A stretch of DNA of 64,000 nucleotides from Paralichthys olivaceus (taxonomy: Eukaryota > Chordata > Actinopteri > Pleuronectiformes > Paralichthyidae). The stretch lies in NCBI RefSeq assembly GCF_024713975.1, contig NC_091108.1, positions 4,331,001 through 4,395,000 of the forward strand, given 5' to 3'. Position 1 is the stretch's first letter, and each line of letters begins with the position of its first letter. This document shows positions 12,802-24,800 of this stretch, piece after piece. Made by a program: the position numbers and the translations under genes. The notes below the pieces were generated by a model that was not told the DNA's origin, did not search any database, and saw only the letters and a list, made by a program, of their open reading frames with translations.

Positions 12802-15800
12802 TGTGTGTGTCATTATCAGTGCAGGGCAGGGTTTTCCTTAAATAGGCACAATGATATGATGAAATGAAATAGAAAATGACTAACGTTTGTATTTGACGTT
12901 GTTTAATTTAAAAAGAAAAAAAATCCTCTGTATCGCCTTAAGAGCCCACAGTAGAGAATCACTATGTTGTGAAACATTTTCACGCAAAGATATGAAGTCG
13001 ACTCGCCTTTATTCTCAGTACTGGAATAAAGGATGAAGGGTTTGTTCATTCTTTGCCTGCAGACATGATCACCAAACAGGTTTTGCCCCGAAGAAAAATC
13101 CAACCCGATCCGACCAGCGATCAAACACACAAAAATGACGTGTTGCGGTGAAAACGAGAGCAGAGTCGATGCGGCGGTTGCCTGTTTGGTTTGAACTCAT
13201 GTCTCACATCTTACTCCATCTCCACATGACATTTTCAAATTATTTCTCCATTTTTATCTCTTTGTCATTTGATGTTTCGTCTCCATTTCCCAGCATCCAC
13301 CCCCCCAACCTCCCGCCCACTGCGATTCTGTTCAAGGACATAAGTCAGCCTTGTCTATCCCAATGCTTCTGACACTTAACCACTGTAGATTCACTTGCTC
13401 TGTCAAGTAGCTTAATGGCAACTGTGCGTAAACTGGAATAAATGATTCTTCCTTCGTGCTTTGTGGTCATAGTTACATCAGTTGTATTGATAGTTCTGAT
13501 GCATTGTGTGTCTTCTGCACTTTCTGCCTCATCATGGCTCTAGTGTTCTTTAAATGTGTGTCTCTCAGGAGTTTCTACTAATATGCAGTAAATTGAATAT
13601 AGACTTAAATGTCCTGTGGCTTCATTTGAACTGCATCTTTCTTTCAGCAGGGAACCGACACTGTGCCTTTTATTACTGTTGCTGTGAATACGCTGAAAGA
13701 TTTCCGCCTGTGTTTGACTGAATGTAACGAGACTCTGCCCTCTGTCCCTCAGTGGTTAGAAGTGGAGACTATTACTTGTTTGAAACTGACAGTGAGGAGG
13801 AAGAGGAGGAGGAGGAGAAAAAAGACGATGAGCCTCCCAAGAAGTCGGCGTTTCAGGTGATTCCAGGGTCAAATGAGTTTTTAACCCCCCCCCCCCCGTC
13901 TCAGTTAAACAGTCATAACATGTTTTTGTTATTGATGAGGAAGTCGCTCTCAGTGGAGGTGAAGTATGAACATGTTTATTTACTCAAGGACACTTTTTAT
14001 ATCTCTTTAGCGAAAAACATTGTACCTTTACTCCTTTGCATTTACTGAACCCACTACCTGCAGTTACTTTTGTAATAAGTATTATCAAGCTAAATTTTCT
14101 TTACTGATTCTACAGGAAAATCACTAATGTCGGTGATATATATCATAATATTAGATTTTTTTAAACCGGTGCATCGATGCTCTGTTTTATTGTCATATAT
14201 CTGAGTTGAAAACACTGCTTAAAGAACATATCACTAACTCTCACCAACATTTCTTGTGTTTTAATACTAGTATAACGTGAGTATGTTTGACTGTGTGCAT
14301 TCACCTGCATGGTATCCTGGGCCAGTAAATCCTCCACTGCCTCTTAACACAGCCACTGTAACCACTAATGTTTCTAACAGTTTGAAATGTTTCCCACTAA
14401 CCTTCTCCCCTCTGTTGCCTCCCTGTAGCGAGCTATTGGGAAGTTTGTGTCTGCGGTTCTGGCTTTGCCCAGGTCTATCATTAAACTGCCTAAAACCGTT
14501 CTGCAGTATGTAGTCAAGGCAGGCAAGGTACTCACCAACAGAACTAACACTGCTTGTTTTCTCTATCGTCTGCCTGCTCGCTTCGACGCCACATTAAAGT
14601 GAACTTTCCAGCTCGTGTTTGTTGATCTGCATTGTCTAAAACATCAAATCTGATCTGGAATGGAGATTTTCTTGGCTGTATATTGTTATTGTCTTGACTG
14701 TCTGGCTCAAAGTGGTTTGCATGATTTGCAGCTTTAATCTCAAATGTTTTGGAAATATAGTCGATGTTGTTTCTCCTTTAATCTCGTGGTCGCCGCTCGG
14801 ACAGATTCTCAGTTATATCGTGATCCACAAATGCAATATTGATTATTATTTGTAAATACAACTATGGTCGTCATGCATGTTTCCCTGCTTTCATAAAGAA
14901 AAAAGAAAAAAAAAAGAATTGGCAGTAACTTTTTAGATTAATTCTTCATTTTCATTTGCAGTTCACTGTAAAAACAAATAACAAAACCATAGATGAAGGT
15001 CTTGAAAATAATAAACCTTGTTGTTTCTTGTACTATAATGACTGCTCTTGGCCAAACCTATTAAATATAATATACTTTTAAGTAAAAGATCAAATACCTG
15101 TCATGTTGGAAGAAATTAAACCATTTTCTTCATGGCATCTTCAAGAAATGTATGTAGTCGCACAAAGTGTTAATTTAAATATAGTCAGTATATTCATAGA
15201 GTAAACCCACCTTACATTTGTGTTGATATTTGTTTTAACTTTCTGTTGTCCTTGCACACAGTGACTTTACATCCTCTCACTGGTATTAAACCACTGCTGC
15301 CTCTGTTCTCCAGTTTCTTTACCACGCCTGGATCACAGACCCTAAAGCTGCACTCAGAGCTCGAGGAAAAGAGAAACGCAAATTTTGGAAGAAATACACA
15401 AAGGGAGTTAGACGCAGGAAAACTAAGAAAGATGGTAAGCAAGTTCAAGAGAAGAAGAACATGAAATAATGAACATTAATTATCAGTGTGAATACATTTG
15501 AATGTTATTTCAAGCATATTAAAGTTTCTTTACTCTACGTCAGCAGGTCATGTGACGATAGAGGTTGGCGACTCTGACGGGCAAGAAAAAGACGATAGCA
15601 AGCCGTCTGGTGGACCAGGTTGGTTTCATCCTCAGAGGATCCTCAAAAAAAAAAATGTACATGGAGATGTCATCATTTTGTTTATTCTGTTTGACTGTGG
15701 TTTCACTTCCCTCAGACAACATCATCAAACGCGTGTTCAACATCATCAAGTTCACGTGGGTCCTCTTCCAGACGACGGTGGACAGCTTCACCAAGTGGAT

Positions 15801-18800
15801 GAACGACATGTGCAGAGAGTACATCGACATCTCCACGGTGCTGCGCATTGAGCGCTGCATGCTGACGCGAGAGGTCAAAAAGGTACAAGATCCTCTGCAC
15901 GAACCCTCTGACTTAATTTTTAAACTTTCATTTTTGTAGTTTTGGGCATCCTCTCACTTTTTATGTGCACAACCAGCAAGTAAACAATATATTTTAGCTT
16001 TTCTCCTTGGTGTATATTTAAATACAGAACCTGCAATATCTAATGACATTAAGTTTCTTTCCCAGCGGGAATATTAATTAAAAGCTGATTAAACGGAAAC
16101 TAACGAGCCCATCTCCTCTCACCAGGGTAACGTGCCGTCCAGAGAGAGCATCCATGTCTACTACCAGAAGGCCATGAGGCTCAACATGTCCAGACAGGCC
16201 AGTATGGATCAGCTGAGTGAGGACGAGTCGGTCTGCGGCTCCGCCAGAGTGCGGAGGAGGCGAGGAGGATACCGCATGGAGAGCCAGGACTCGACGGCCT
16301 CCAGAGACAGCATATCCAGGTACACAGATCCCGATGGTGGTCATCAGCCATGCAGCATGGGAGACGGAAGTATTTTAGGGAGAGGCTACAGCCTCGTGGT
16401 AATTGACGGTTATATTTTCAAAAACTAAAGAAAGCAAACGATATATAAATTCTACCAAACAGAAGGTGGGCATTTGTTTTGTTTTTTTCAGGTTTCCAAT
16501 GTAATAATAAAATCTAAATTATCTTCTTGACATAACCGGGGGTAAGTGAGAAAATATGTTTCAAAACCTTTAAGGTGTGCACAGTGGTGATCATCACATC
16601 CAGCAATTTCATTTACATTGTTTTTGTTGTTGCATAAATGTATTATTCTAATAAGGCTTTATATTGCAAATATAGAATGTTGCTCGGAAACAATCCTTTT
16701 CATCGGGTCATTGCACGTATGTTTGGATTCAGCCTTTCCTGCATTTCATTTTCTGTACGTTTATGTGACAGGAATATCACTTTCATAGTCTATGGTCTGT
16801 GCCTTGTCTGTGTTACCGAACATCGACCCCACCTCATCCTCCTCACCACTGATCATTCCATCTCTCACCACCTCTCAGTGGCGTCACTGAGGCCACCACC
16901 CTGTTTTCTCGCCAGTCCACGCTGGACGACCCCGACGGGATGTCTGAGTGCATCCTCAAAACCAGCGAGCGCGCCAGGCCCAAGCTGTGTAAAATGAGCG
17001 GCCTGGAAGTGTCCAGCTCATCAATGGACAGTGCCAGCAGCTTCATGTCCAGGTGCCTGGCCTCCACATCACCCTTCACACCCATTGCACGCCTCTGTCA
17101 CTTTCATTCATGATATCATTTCATCTCCCCATGAAACAAATCCGTTCGCCAAGTGTTGTTGTAATCCGTGTAGTAGTGTTTGAGTAATCCTGCTGACTAA
17201 CAAACAAAACTCCTTGGCAGAGGTAATAACATAAAATGTCTTTATCTGAGAAGTCATACTTGCGTTACTTGATATGATTGTAGTTCAGTTGGACATGAAA
17301 GAGTGCGTCTGAACAGAGACATGAATGCAGATTGTGGTTTTTGTCCCCTGCAGTGAGGCGACCCAGTGCGTCACTCTCTACTCCAGACAGGGAACCACAG
17401 ACACTATAGAAGAAGTGGAGGATGAGCAGGATCAAGGGGAGGACAGGCAGCAGGTTCCCTGGGAGTCCCAGCAGCTGGATGACAGTGAGGGGCCTGAGGA
17501 CAGTCCCTGGGGTGAGTCCAGGGGGACAGAGATGGAGGACGGCGAGGGGATGGAGGGGACTGAGGGTGAGGAGGCTGTGGAGGAGATAGTGGTACCAAAG
17601 AGCAAGGAGGGAGAAGAAGCTCCCTGGGGATCTTTTGGCCCAGATGAGGGCACCTCCCTCAGGGTGGAGGAGGCAGAGTGTGCCCCCTCTGTCCAGGACA
17701 AAGACTTTGTCTCTGAGAGTGAAGACGGAGGAGGACAGCAGGACCTCCTGCAGACAGAGGGGCGGGTAGGGCTGATCTACACCCCCGACACGGATGCTTC
17801 CAAAGTGTCTGACGCTGACGTGCCTCCCAGCTACAGCAAGGCAGTCAGCTTTGACCGCCTGGAGGTGAGCGATGATGAGAGTGACATGGACAGGAAGAGG
17901 CGTATGATTATGACCTCTGACAGCCACTCTGACAGCAGGTCAGACATCATGTTACCGTCCATGACCACCGAGCTGACCGCCAGTGAACTGCTGCTCAACA
18001 AGTAAGTCCAACGAAGAGCTAGAGCCACACAGGAATCAGAATGAGCTTGTCTCAGATACTTCAGATGTTCAGTCTTTGTGCTATCCACAGATCTGAGTAG
18101 TGATGTTAACACTTTTCACAACAACAGTGAAGTTTGGATTTGTTAAGAATCAAACATCGATCTGTCTCCGTCTTTTCAGGATGTTTTATGACGAAGAGCT
18201 GGAGCAGTCAGATACTTTTTACCAAAGGCAGCCGCTGATCCTCCAGCTCTGCTACGCCCTCTACAACATGCTGGTGGCGCACTCTGAGATGGTGTGTTAC
18301 CTGGTCATCATCATCAACCACATGGTGTCCGCGTCCTGCGCCACCCTGGTCCTCCCCATCTCCATCTTCCTCTGGGCCATGCTGTCTGTGCCGAGGCCGA
18401 GCAAGCGCTACTGGATGACTGCCATCGTCTACACTGAGGTGGAGTCACACGAGACGATGACACAACACAAGTCAAATCTTAATTTTGTCAATCGTTGAAT
18501 TGCGCTACTCAGGTGGTGGATGAGACCCTGCAAACCCTCTATAATCTGCAGAGACTATATATGTTATATTTGTCGCACCAGAATGTTCTTATGATATGAA
18601 AATGTTTTACACAACATAAAAGATCTACCTTATCTCTAACTACTTGTTTTGTGTTTTTATATATATAAAGAAGACAAGCACAGAAAGCTTTTAAATATTA
18701 TTATTATATTATAATTATATTGTATTCATGTGTTGTTTTTTCTGCAGGTCACCATTGTCATCAAGTACTTCTTCCAGTTTGGCTTCTTCCCTTTCAACCA

Positions 18801-21800
18801 AAACAAGATAGATAAGAACAAACCATATCACCCTCCCAACATCATCGGGGTGGAGAAGAAGGACGGTTATGTCCACTACGACCTGGTTCAGTTACTGGCT
18901 CTCTTCTTCCACAGATCCATTCTGAAGGTACCTGCAAACGAACCACATGTGAACAGTTAACCAGGTTGTGTGGTGAACTTTACTTTATATCTACGTTTCC
19001 AGTGCCACGGGCTGTGGGACGAGGACGACCCCAAAGAAAAGAGAGAGCCTCCTCGTCAGAGTGAGTCCTCGGACGAGGGACGAGACCGGGACGAGAGTGG
19101 GAAGGAATCTGAAGCCACCTCGTCTGTGATCAGTGAGAGGATGGGCTCCACTCACACCTTGAGGTCCATAAACTTTGGGACCTCCATAGATTCAGGAAAC
19201 GTCCAGGTGCACTTCCCTCAGCAGCAGACCTACCAGCGTCGCAAGAGCTCCAGCGGAGGCTCGCACATTTCTCACCGATCTCTCCACTCGTCTGCCAGAT
19301 CAAAAAGAGGTGAGGATGCCTCCTGATGTGAAACAGTTTTTAAAGGTTACTCATCATGGATCTCAAAAGAAAACCGGTACAATTCAATTCAATTCAATTC
19401 AATTTTATTTATATAGCGCCAATTCATAATTTACATTATCTCAAGGCACTTTACATTTAAAGGTCAAGACCTTAAAACAATATTAACATAGAGAAACCCA
19501 ACAGTTCCCACAATGAGCAAGCACAGGCGACTGTGGAGAGGAAAAACTCCCTCATTAACAGGGAGAAACCTCTGGCAGAACCAGGCTCAATGTGGGCGGT
19601 CATCTGCCTCGACCGGTTGGGGTGAGGAAAGAAAAGTAAGGGGGGAGGAAAGGAGAGATGGGTGGAAAGCGGGGGAGAGAAGAGAGATGAGGTGGAGAGA
19701 GAGAGACCGGTAACAATTTGGCACCATCAAAATCAAGGCTAACCATAACAATAACAATGTATAGATCTACAACATGACTAGATATATTAATAAATTGCTG
19801 AGTTCTTGTAATAAATGCAGACAATGGTGATGGTGGTCGTTGTGGTCCTGTAGTCCCGGTGCCGGAGTTATCTGAAACGAGATAGAGAGAAGAGCCAGAG
19901 GGACTATGGGAGGACAAAGTGACACTTTGACATGATGACATGTTAAAACTAATAAATAAATAAATAAATGAGTGTGGGGGGGCAGAGAGACAGAGAGACA
20001 GAGGGAAGTGAAGAAGTGCTCAGTGCATGATGGGCGTTCCCCCAGCAGTCTAAACCTATAGCAGCACAACTAAGGGATGGTTCAGGACTCACCTGATCCA
20101 TCCCTAACTATAGGCTTTGTCAAAAAGGAACGTTTTTAGTTTTACTTTAAATGCTGAGACAGTGTCTGCCTCCCGAACCCAGAGTGGGAGCTGGTTCCAC
20201 AGGAGAGGAGCCTGATAGCTAAATGTTCTACCTCCTGCTCTACTCTTACAGACTCTTGGAACCACTAGAGAGCCTGTGTTTTGGGAACGAAGTGATCTAC
20301 TTGGATAATAAGGTGTTATCAGCTCTTTGATATATGAGGGGGCGTGATTGTTGAGGGCTTTAAAAGTGAGGAGCAGGATCTTAAATTCTATTCTAAATTT
20401 TACCGGGAGCCAATGTAAGGAAGCTAAGACAGGAGTGATATGATCTCTCCTTCTAGTTCCTGTCAGCACTCGTGCTGCAGCATTTTGGACCAACTGGAGA
20501 CTTTTAACAGTCTTCATGGAGCATCCTGCTAATAGAGAGTTGCAGTAATCTAATCTAGAGGTTACAAACGCGTGGACTAGTTTTTCAGCATCCTGCTTAG
20601 ACAGGATGTTTCTAATTTTGTTAATATTGCGCAGATGGAAGAAAGCCGTCCTAGACACTAGTTTAATATGGGGGTCAAATGACATGTCTTGGTCGAACAA
20701 CACTCCAAGGTTCCTCACAGTGGAGCTGGAAGCCAGACTGACACCATCCAAAGTGACTATCTGGTCAGACAGTGTTTCTCTGAGATGTTTAGGGCCAATT
20801 ACAACAACCTCAGTTTTGTCTGAGTTTAAAAGTAGAAAATTTTGGGTCATCCACGCCTTGATATCTTCGAGACATTCCTGAAGTTGAACTAGGCGATTAG
20901 ATTCATCATGCTTCAAGGAAATATACAATTGGGTGTCGTCTGCATAGCAGTGGAATTGTATGTGGTGCTGTCTGATAATGTTGCCTAAGGGGAGCATATA
21001 TAGGGTGAAGAGTATTGGTCCAAGGACAGAACCTTGTGGAACTCCATGATTAACTTGCATGTGCATGGAGGAGTCATTGTTAACATTAACAAATTGGAAT
21101 CTATCTGATAAATATGATTTAAACCAGTGTAGTGCTGTTCCTTTAATTCCTATATGTTGTTCTAATCTCTGTAGCAGAATCTTATGATCTATTGTGTCGA
21201 AGGCTGCACTAAGGTCCAACAAGACGAGGACAGAGACAAGTCCATCATCTGATGCCATAAGAAGGTCATTAGTGACTTTCAATAGTGCTGTTTCTGTGCT
21301 GTGATAGGTTCTAAATCCTGACTGAAATTTTTCCAATAAACCGTTACTATCTAAGTAACCACACAGCTGGTTAGCAACGGCTTTTTCTAGGATTTTGGAA
21401 ATGAAGGGCAGGTTGGATATGGGTCTATAATTAGCTAAAACCTCTGGATCAAGCGTAGGCTTTTTAAGCAGAGGTTTAATAACGGCTACCTTAAAAGCCT
21501 GTGGTACGTAGCCGGTTAGCAAAGACATGTTAATCTGATTTAATATGGAACTGTCAATTAGGGGGAGGACTTCTTTAAAAAGTCTAGTTGGAACAGAGTC
21601 CAGCTGACAAGTAGTTGGTTTGGATGATGAAACTAACGAGGTCAGTTCAGGAAGATCAATAGAGTAAAATTTGTTTAGACATAAATCTGGTGCTATGGTT
21701 TCAGGACCAGACAATGAATCCGTGTTATTCACTGGGAGGAGGTCGTTGATTTTATCCCTGATGGTTGTAATTTTATTAGCGAAGAAGCTCATGAAGTCAT

Positions 21801-24800
21801 TGCTTCTCAGATCTAGAGGAATAGATGGGTCAGTGGAGGTGTGACTTTCTGTCAGCCTGGCTACAGTGCTGAAGAGGAACCTGGGGTTGTTCCTATTTTC
21901 TTCTATTAGTAATGAGTAATACGAGGTTTGGGCATTTCTAAGTGCTTTTTTGTAATTTATAAGGCTATTCTTCCAGGCTAGGTGGAAGTCTTGGCGATTG
22001 GTGGAGCGCCACTTCCTTTCTAGCTTCCGCGATGTCTGTTTTAGAACGCGCGTTTGGGAATTATACCACGGAGCTAATCTCCTCTGACTTACTCTCTTCT
22101 TTTTTAATGGGGCGACAGCTTCAAGTGCTGTTTTTAGTGAGGCTGCAGTACTATTTACAAAGTTATCAACGAGTGTGGGAGTAAGGTTTTGATAATCTTC
22201 TTGTATTGTACTGACACATGGCTGAGAGGGAAGTGAGGAAGGGAGCAGTTCTTTAAATTTGTGAACAGTTTTGTCAGATAAACATCGACTGTAATAGACT
22301 TTCCGTCCAGAATTGACGTAATTAACAATTCTGAATTCAAATGTAAGTAAAAAATGGTCAGACAGAAGCGGGTTCTGTTGGAATATTGTTACATTTTCTA
22401 TGTCAATGCCATATGTCAGGACAAGATCAAGAGTGTGATTCAGGCAGTGGGTCGGTTGATTCACATGTTGAGTGAAACCAATCGAGTCTATTATTGATTT
22501 AAATGCTGAACTAAAGCTGTCATTGGCAACATCTACATGAATATTAAAATCACCGGCTATAATGATTTGATCTGTTTTAAGGACTAATTCTGATAAAAAT
22601 TCCGAGAATTCAGATAGGAATTCAGAGTAAGGGGCGGGTGGACGATAAATGATGACTATATTAATTGGTTTATGTGACGTCAGGCTTGGGTGGACGAGGC
22701 TGGTTCTAAGATTTTCGAAAGAGTTATACAAACTCTTACAAAGGATCAGACAATTTATCCAAAGCTCTGAAAAAAGGAATGTGTAATTCATATAATACAA
22801 TAATGATCAAAACAAAAATAATAGATAGAAGGAATCATCCGGACGCGTGTCACACAAATGAACATCTCCTCGCGGTCTCTATCTATTGTTCTTAGGCCTT
22901 TGTGAATCTCGGGTTGTTTCAGGGACTAAATTCCTCGTCACAGATCATTTACAACTGGAAATGTGAATTGTTCCAACAGGAAGCACCACTTCCCATAACA
23001 GCAGCCACAAGGACGGCAGCGAGGCCAGCGTCCAGCAGAAGACCCGCAAACAGATGATTATGGAGAAGCTCCGAGAGCAGCTCTATAAAGGAAAAGCCTT
23101 CATCATAAAGCGGTAACGGTTCAGTTCATGAGTCGTGTCTTTAAACTCCGTCCAACGCTTTGAACGCTGTGGTTGAAGAAAGTGTGTAACTTTATGACGG
23201 CACTGATGAGAAGTGTGCTGAGCAAATATTCTGGATGCATAATGGAAGATGCACTGTGGAAAATCACATCAGTGATACAGCAGCTTTCAAAGGTCTAAAT
23301 TTAGACATTTAATTACAGCTTTCCGGTCAGGCCAGTCAGTGTGAGTTGTGTAAGTGCTGCAACAGACGATCAAAACATGTTATTGGTCTAAATTTAATCA
23401 CAATGGAACAAGCGGTTTCTGAGATATTACGTCTAAAACGGCAACGGACACGACTTAAATCATTTACGTTTTCTAAAAATAAGAGCAGTGACGTCTGAAC
23501 CTTCACATGTTTCACAGCTTTAGGGGATTTGATTTAAAAAATAATATACACATAACTCACACACAACACAAAATCATGAGACCGGGTATTTCCACTGTGG
23601 TGCTGTGCAGTGAGATGGCAGCGTAACACTCACCTGGACAATTCCCACCTGTTTACCTTGCTCGTAACATTAACTCCTATTGTTATTATAGGTTCATGGA
23701 GATCTTTGTTCCCATGAGGCAGTTCTTCTACAACCTGACCCATCCAGAGTACAGTGCCGTCACAGACGTCTATGTGCTGATGTTCCTGTCCGACACTGTC
23801 GACTTCATCATCATCGTGTTTGGATTCTGGGCGTTTGGTGTAAGTTTATATCCGAGATTTCCGTGAACTTTAATTCTTTTTGAAAATCTCTGTATATTCG
23901 TCCCACGTTACATCTGTGCACATTTTCTCCTGTAGAAACACTCAGCGGCAGACATCACCTCGTCTCTGTCAGAGGATCAGGTGCCGGGACCTTTCCTGGT
24001 CATGGTCCTGATCCAGTTTGGGACCATGGTGGTGGACCGGGCCCTTTACCTCAGAAAGTCTGTTATGGGGAAAGTCATCTTCCAGGTGTTCCTGGTGTTT
24101 GGTATCCACTTCTGGATGTTCTTCATCCTGCCTGGAGTCACCCAGAAGTAAGAACAAACACAAGCTCCAAAAATGCTTAAGATGTTAATGTAATGTTACA
24201 TTTTTTGTAGAGCTGCCCTGATTCGCTTGATAATCAATATGTAAATTGTCAGAAAAATAATTGACAGTCAATCAATGAAGTCATTTTTAAAGTAAAAGAG
24301 TCAAACATTGTTGGATCGAGCTTCTCTTTTGCTTCTGGGAACTTAACATTTTCATTATTATAGGATGTGCTTGATTAAAATGTGTAATTTAAAAAAAATC
24401 AATAATTCAATGCAACACTTACTCAGGAATTTTTAATATAAAATTCTGAAAGTAAGTTCTTCTGTGCAAACAGCAATGACTCATGATTCTGAATGTTTTA
24501 CATCTGGCAAGAATTTGTCTTGCCCTTTTGACAGTGACAAAATACAAACCATCTTTCTTTAACCATTTTCACGCACACTCTCTCTCTCTCACTCTCTTTT
24601 CTCTTTTCTTTTCCTCTTGTAGGCGTTTCAGTGAGAACACAGTAGCTCAGATGTGGTATTTTGTCAAGTGCATCTACTTCGGCCTGTCGGCCTATCAGAT
24701 CCGCTGTGGTTATCCCACCCGCGTTCTGGGAAACTTCCTCACCAAGAGCTACAATTATGTCAACCTCTTCCTGTTTCAAGGGTGAGTTCAGCCGGAGAAC

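Larger units (their letters stand above)
19381..22800 (-). mobile_element. L2-clade LINE, 5'-truncated, antisense in piezo2 intron 26
   Basis: Non-LTR retrotransposon on the - strand. Its 3' end lies at 19381, where an AATTC pentamer run (19381-19404) precedes TTTATTTATATAGCGCC, the 3' tail typical of fish L2 elements; the 3' UTR occupies about 19405-20100. It accounts for almost all of the 3.67-kb intron. The 5' border is not sharp: I do not recognise 22801-22979 as element or as unique sequence. CR1/Rex-type clades are an alternative, but the tail and protein favour L2. Confidence 0.85.

Noticed and set aside
17265..17927. 220-codon open frame on - strand
   Set aside because: Antisense to piezo2 exon 23, whose GAG-rich codons leave the opposite strand open.
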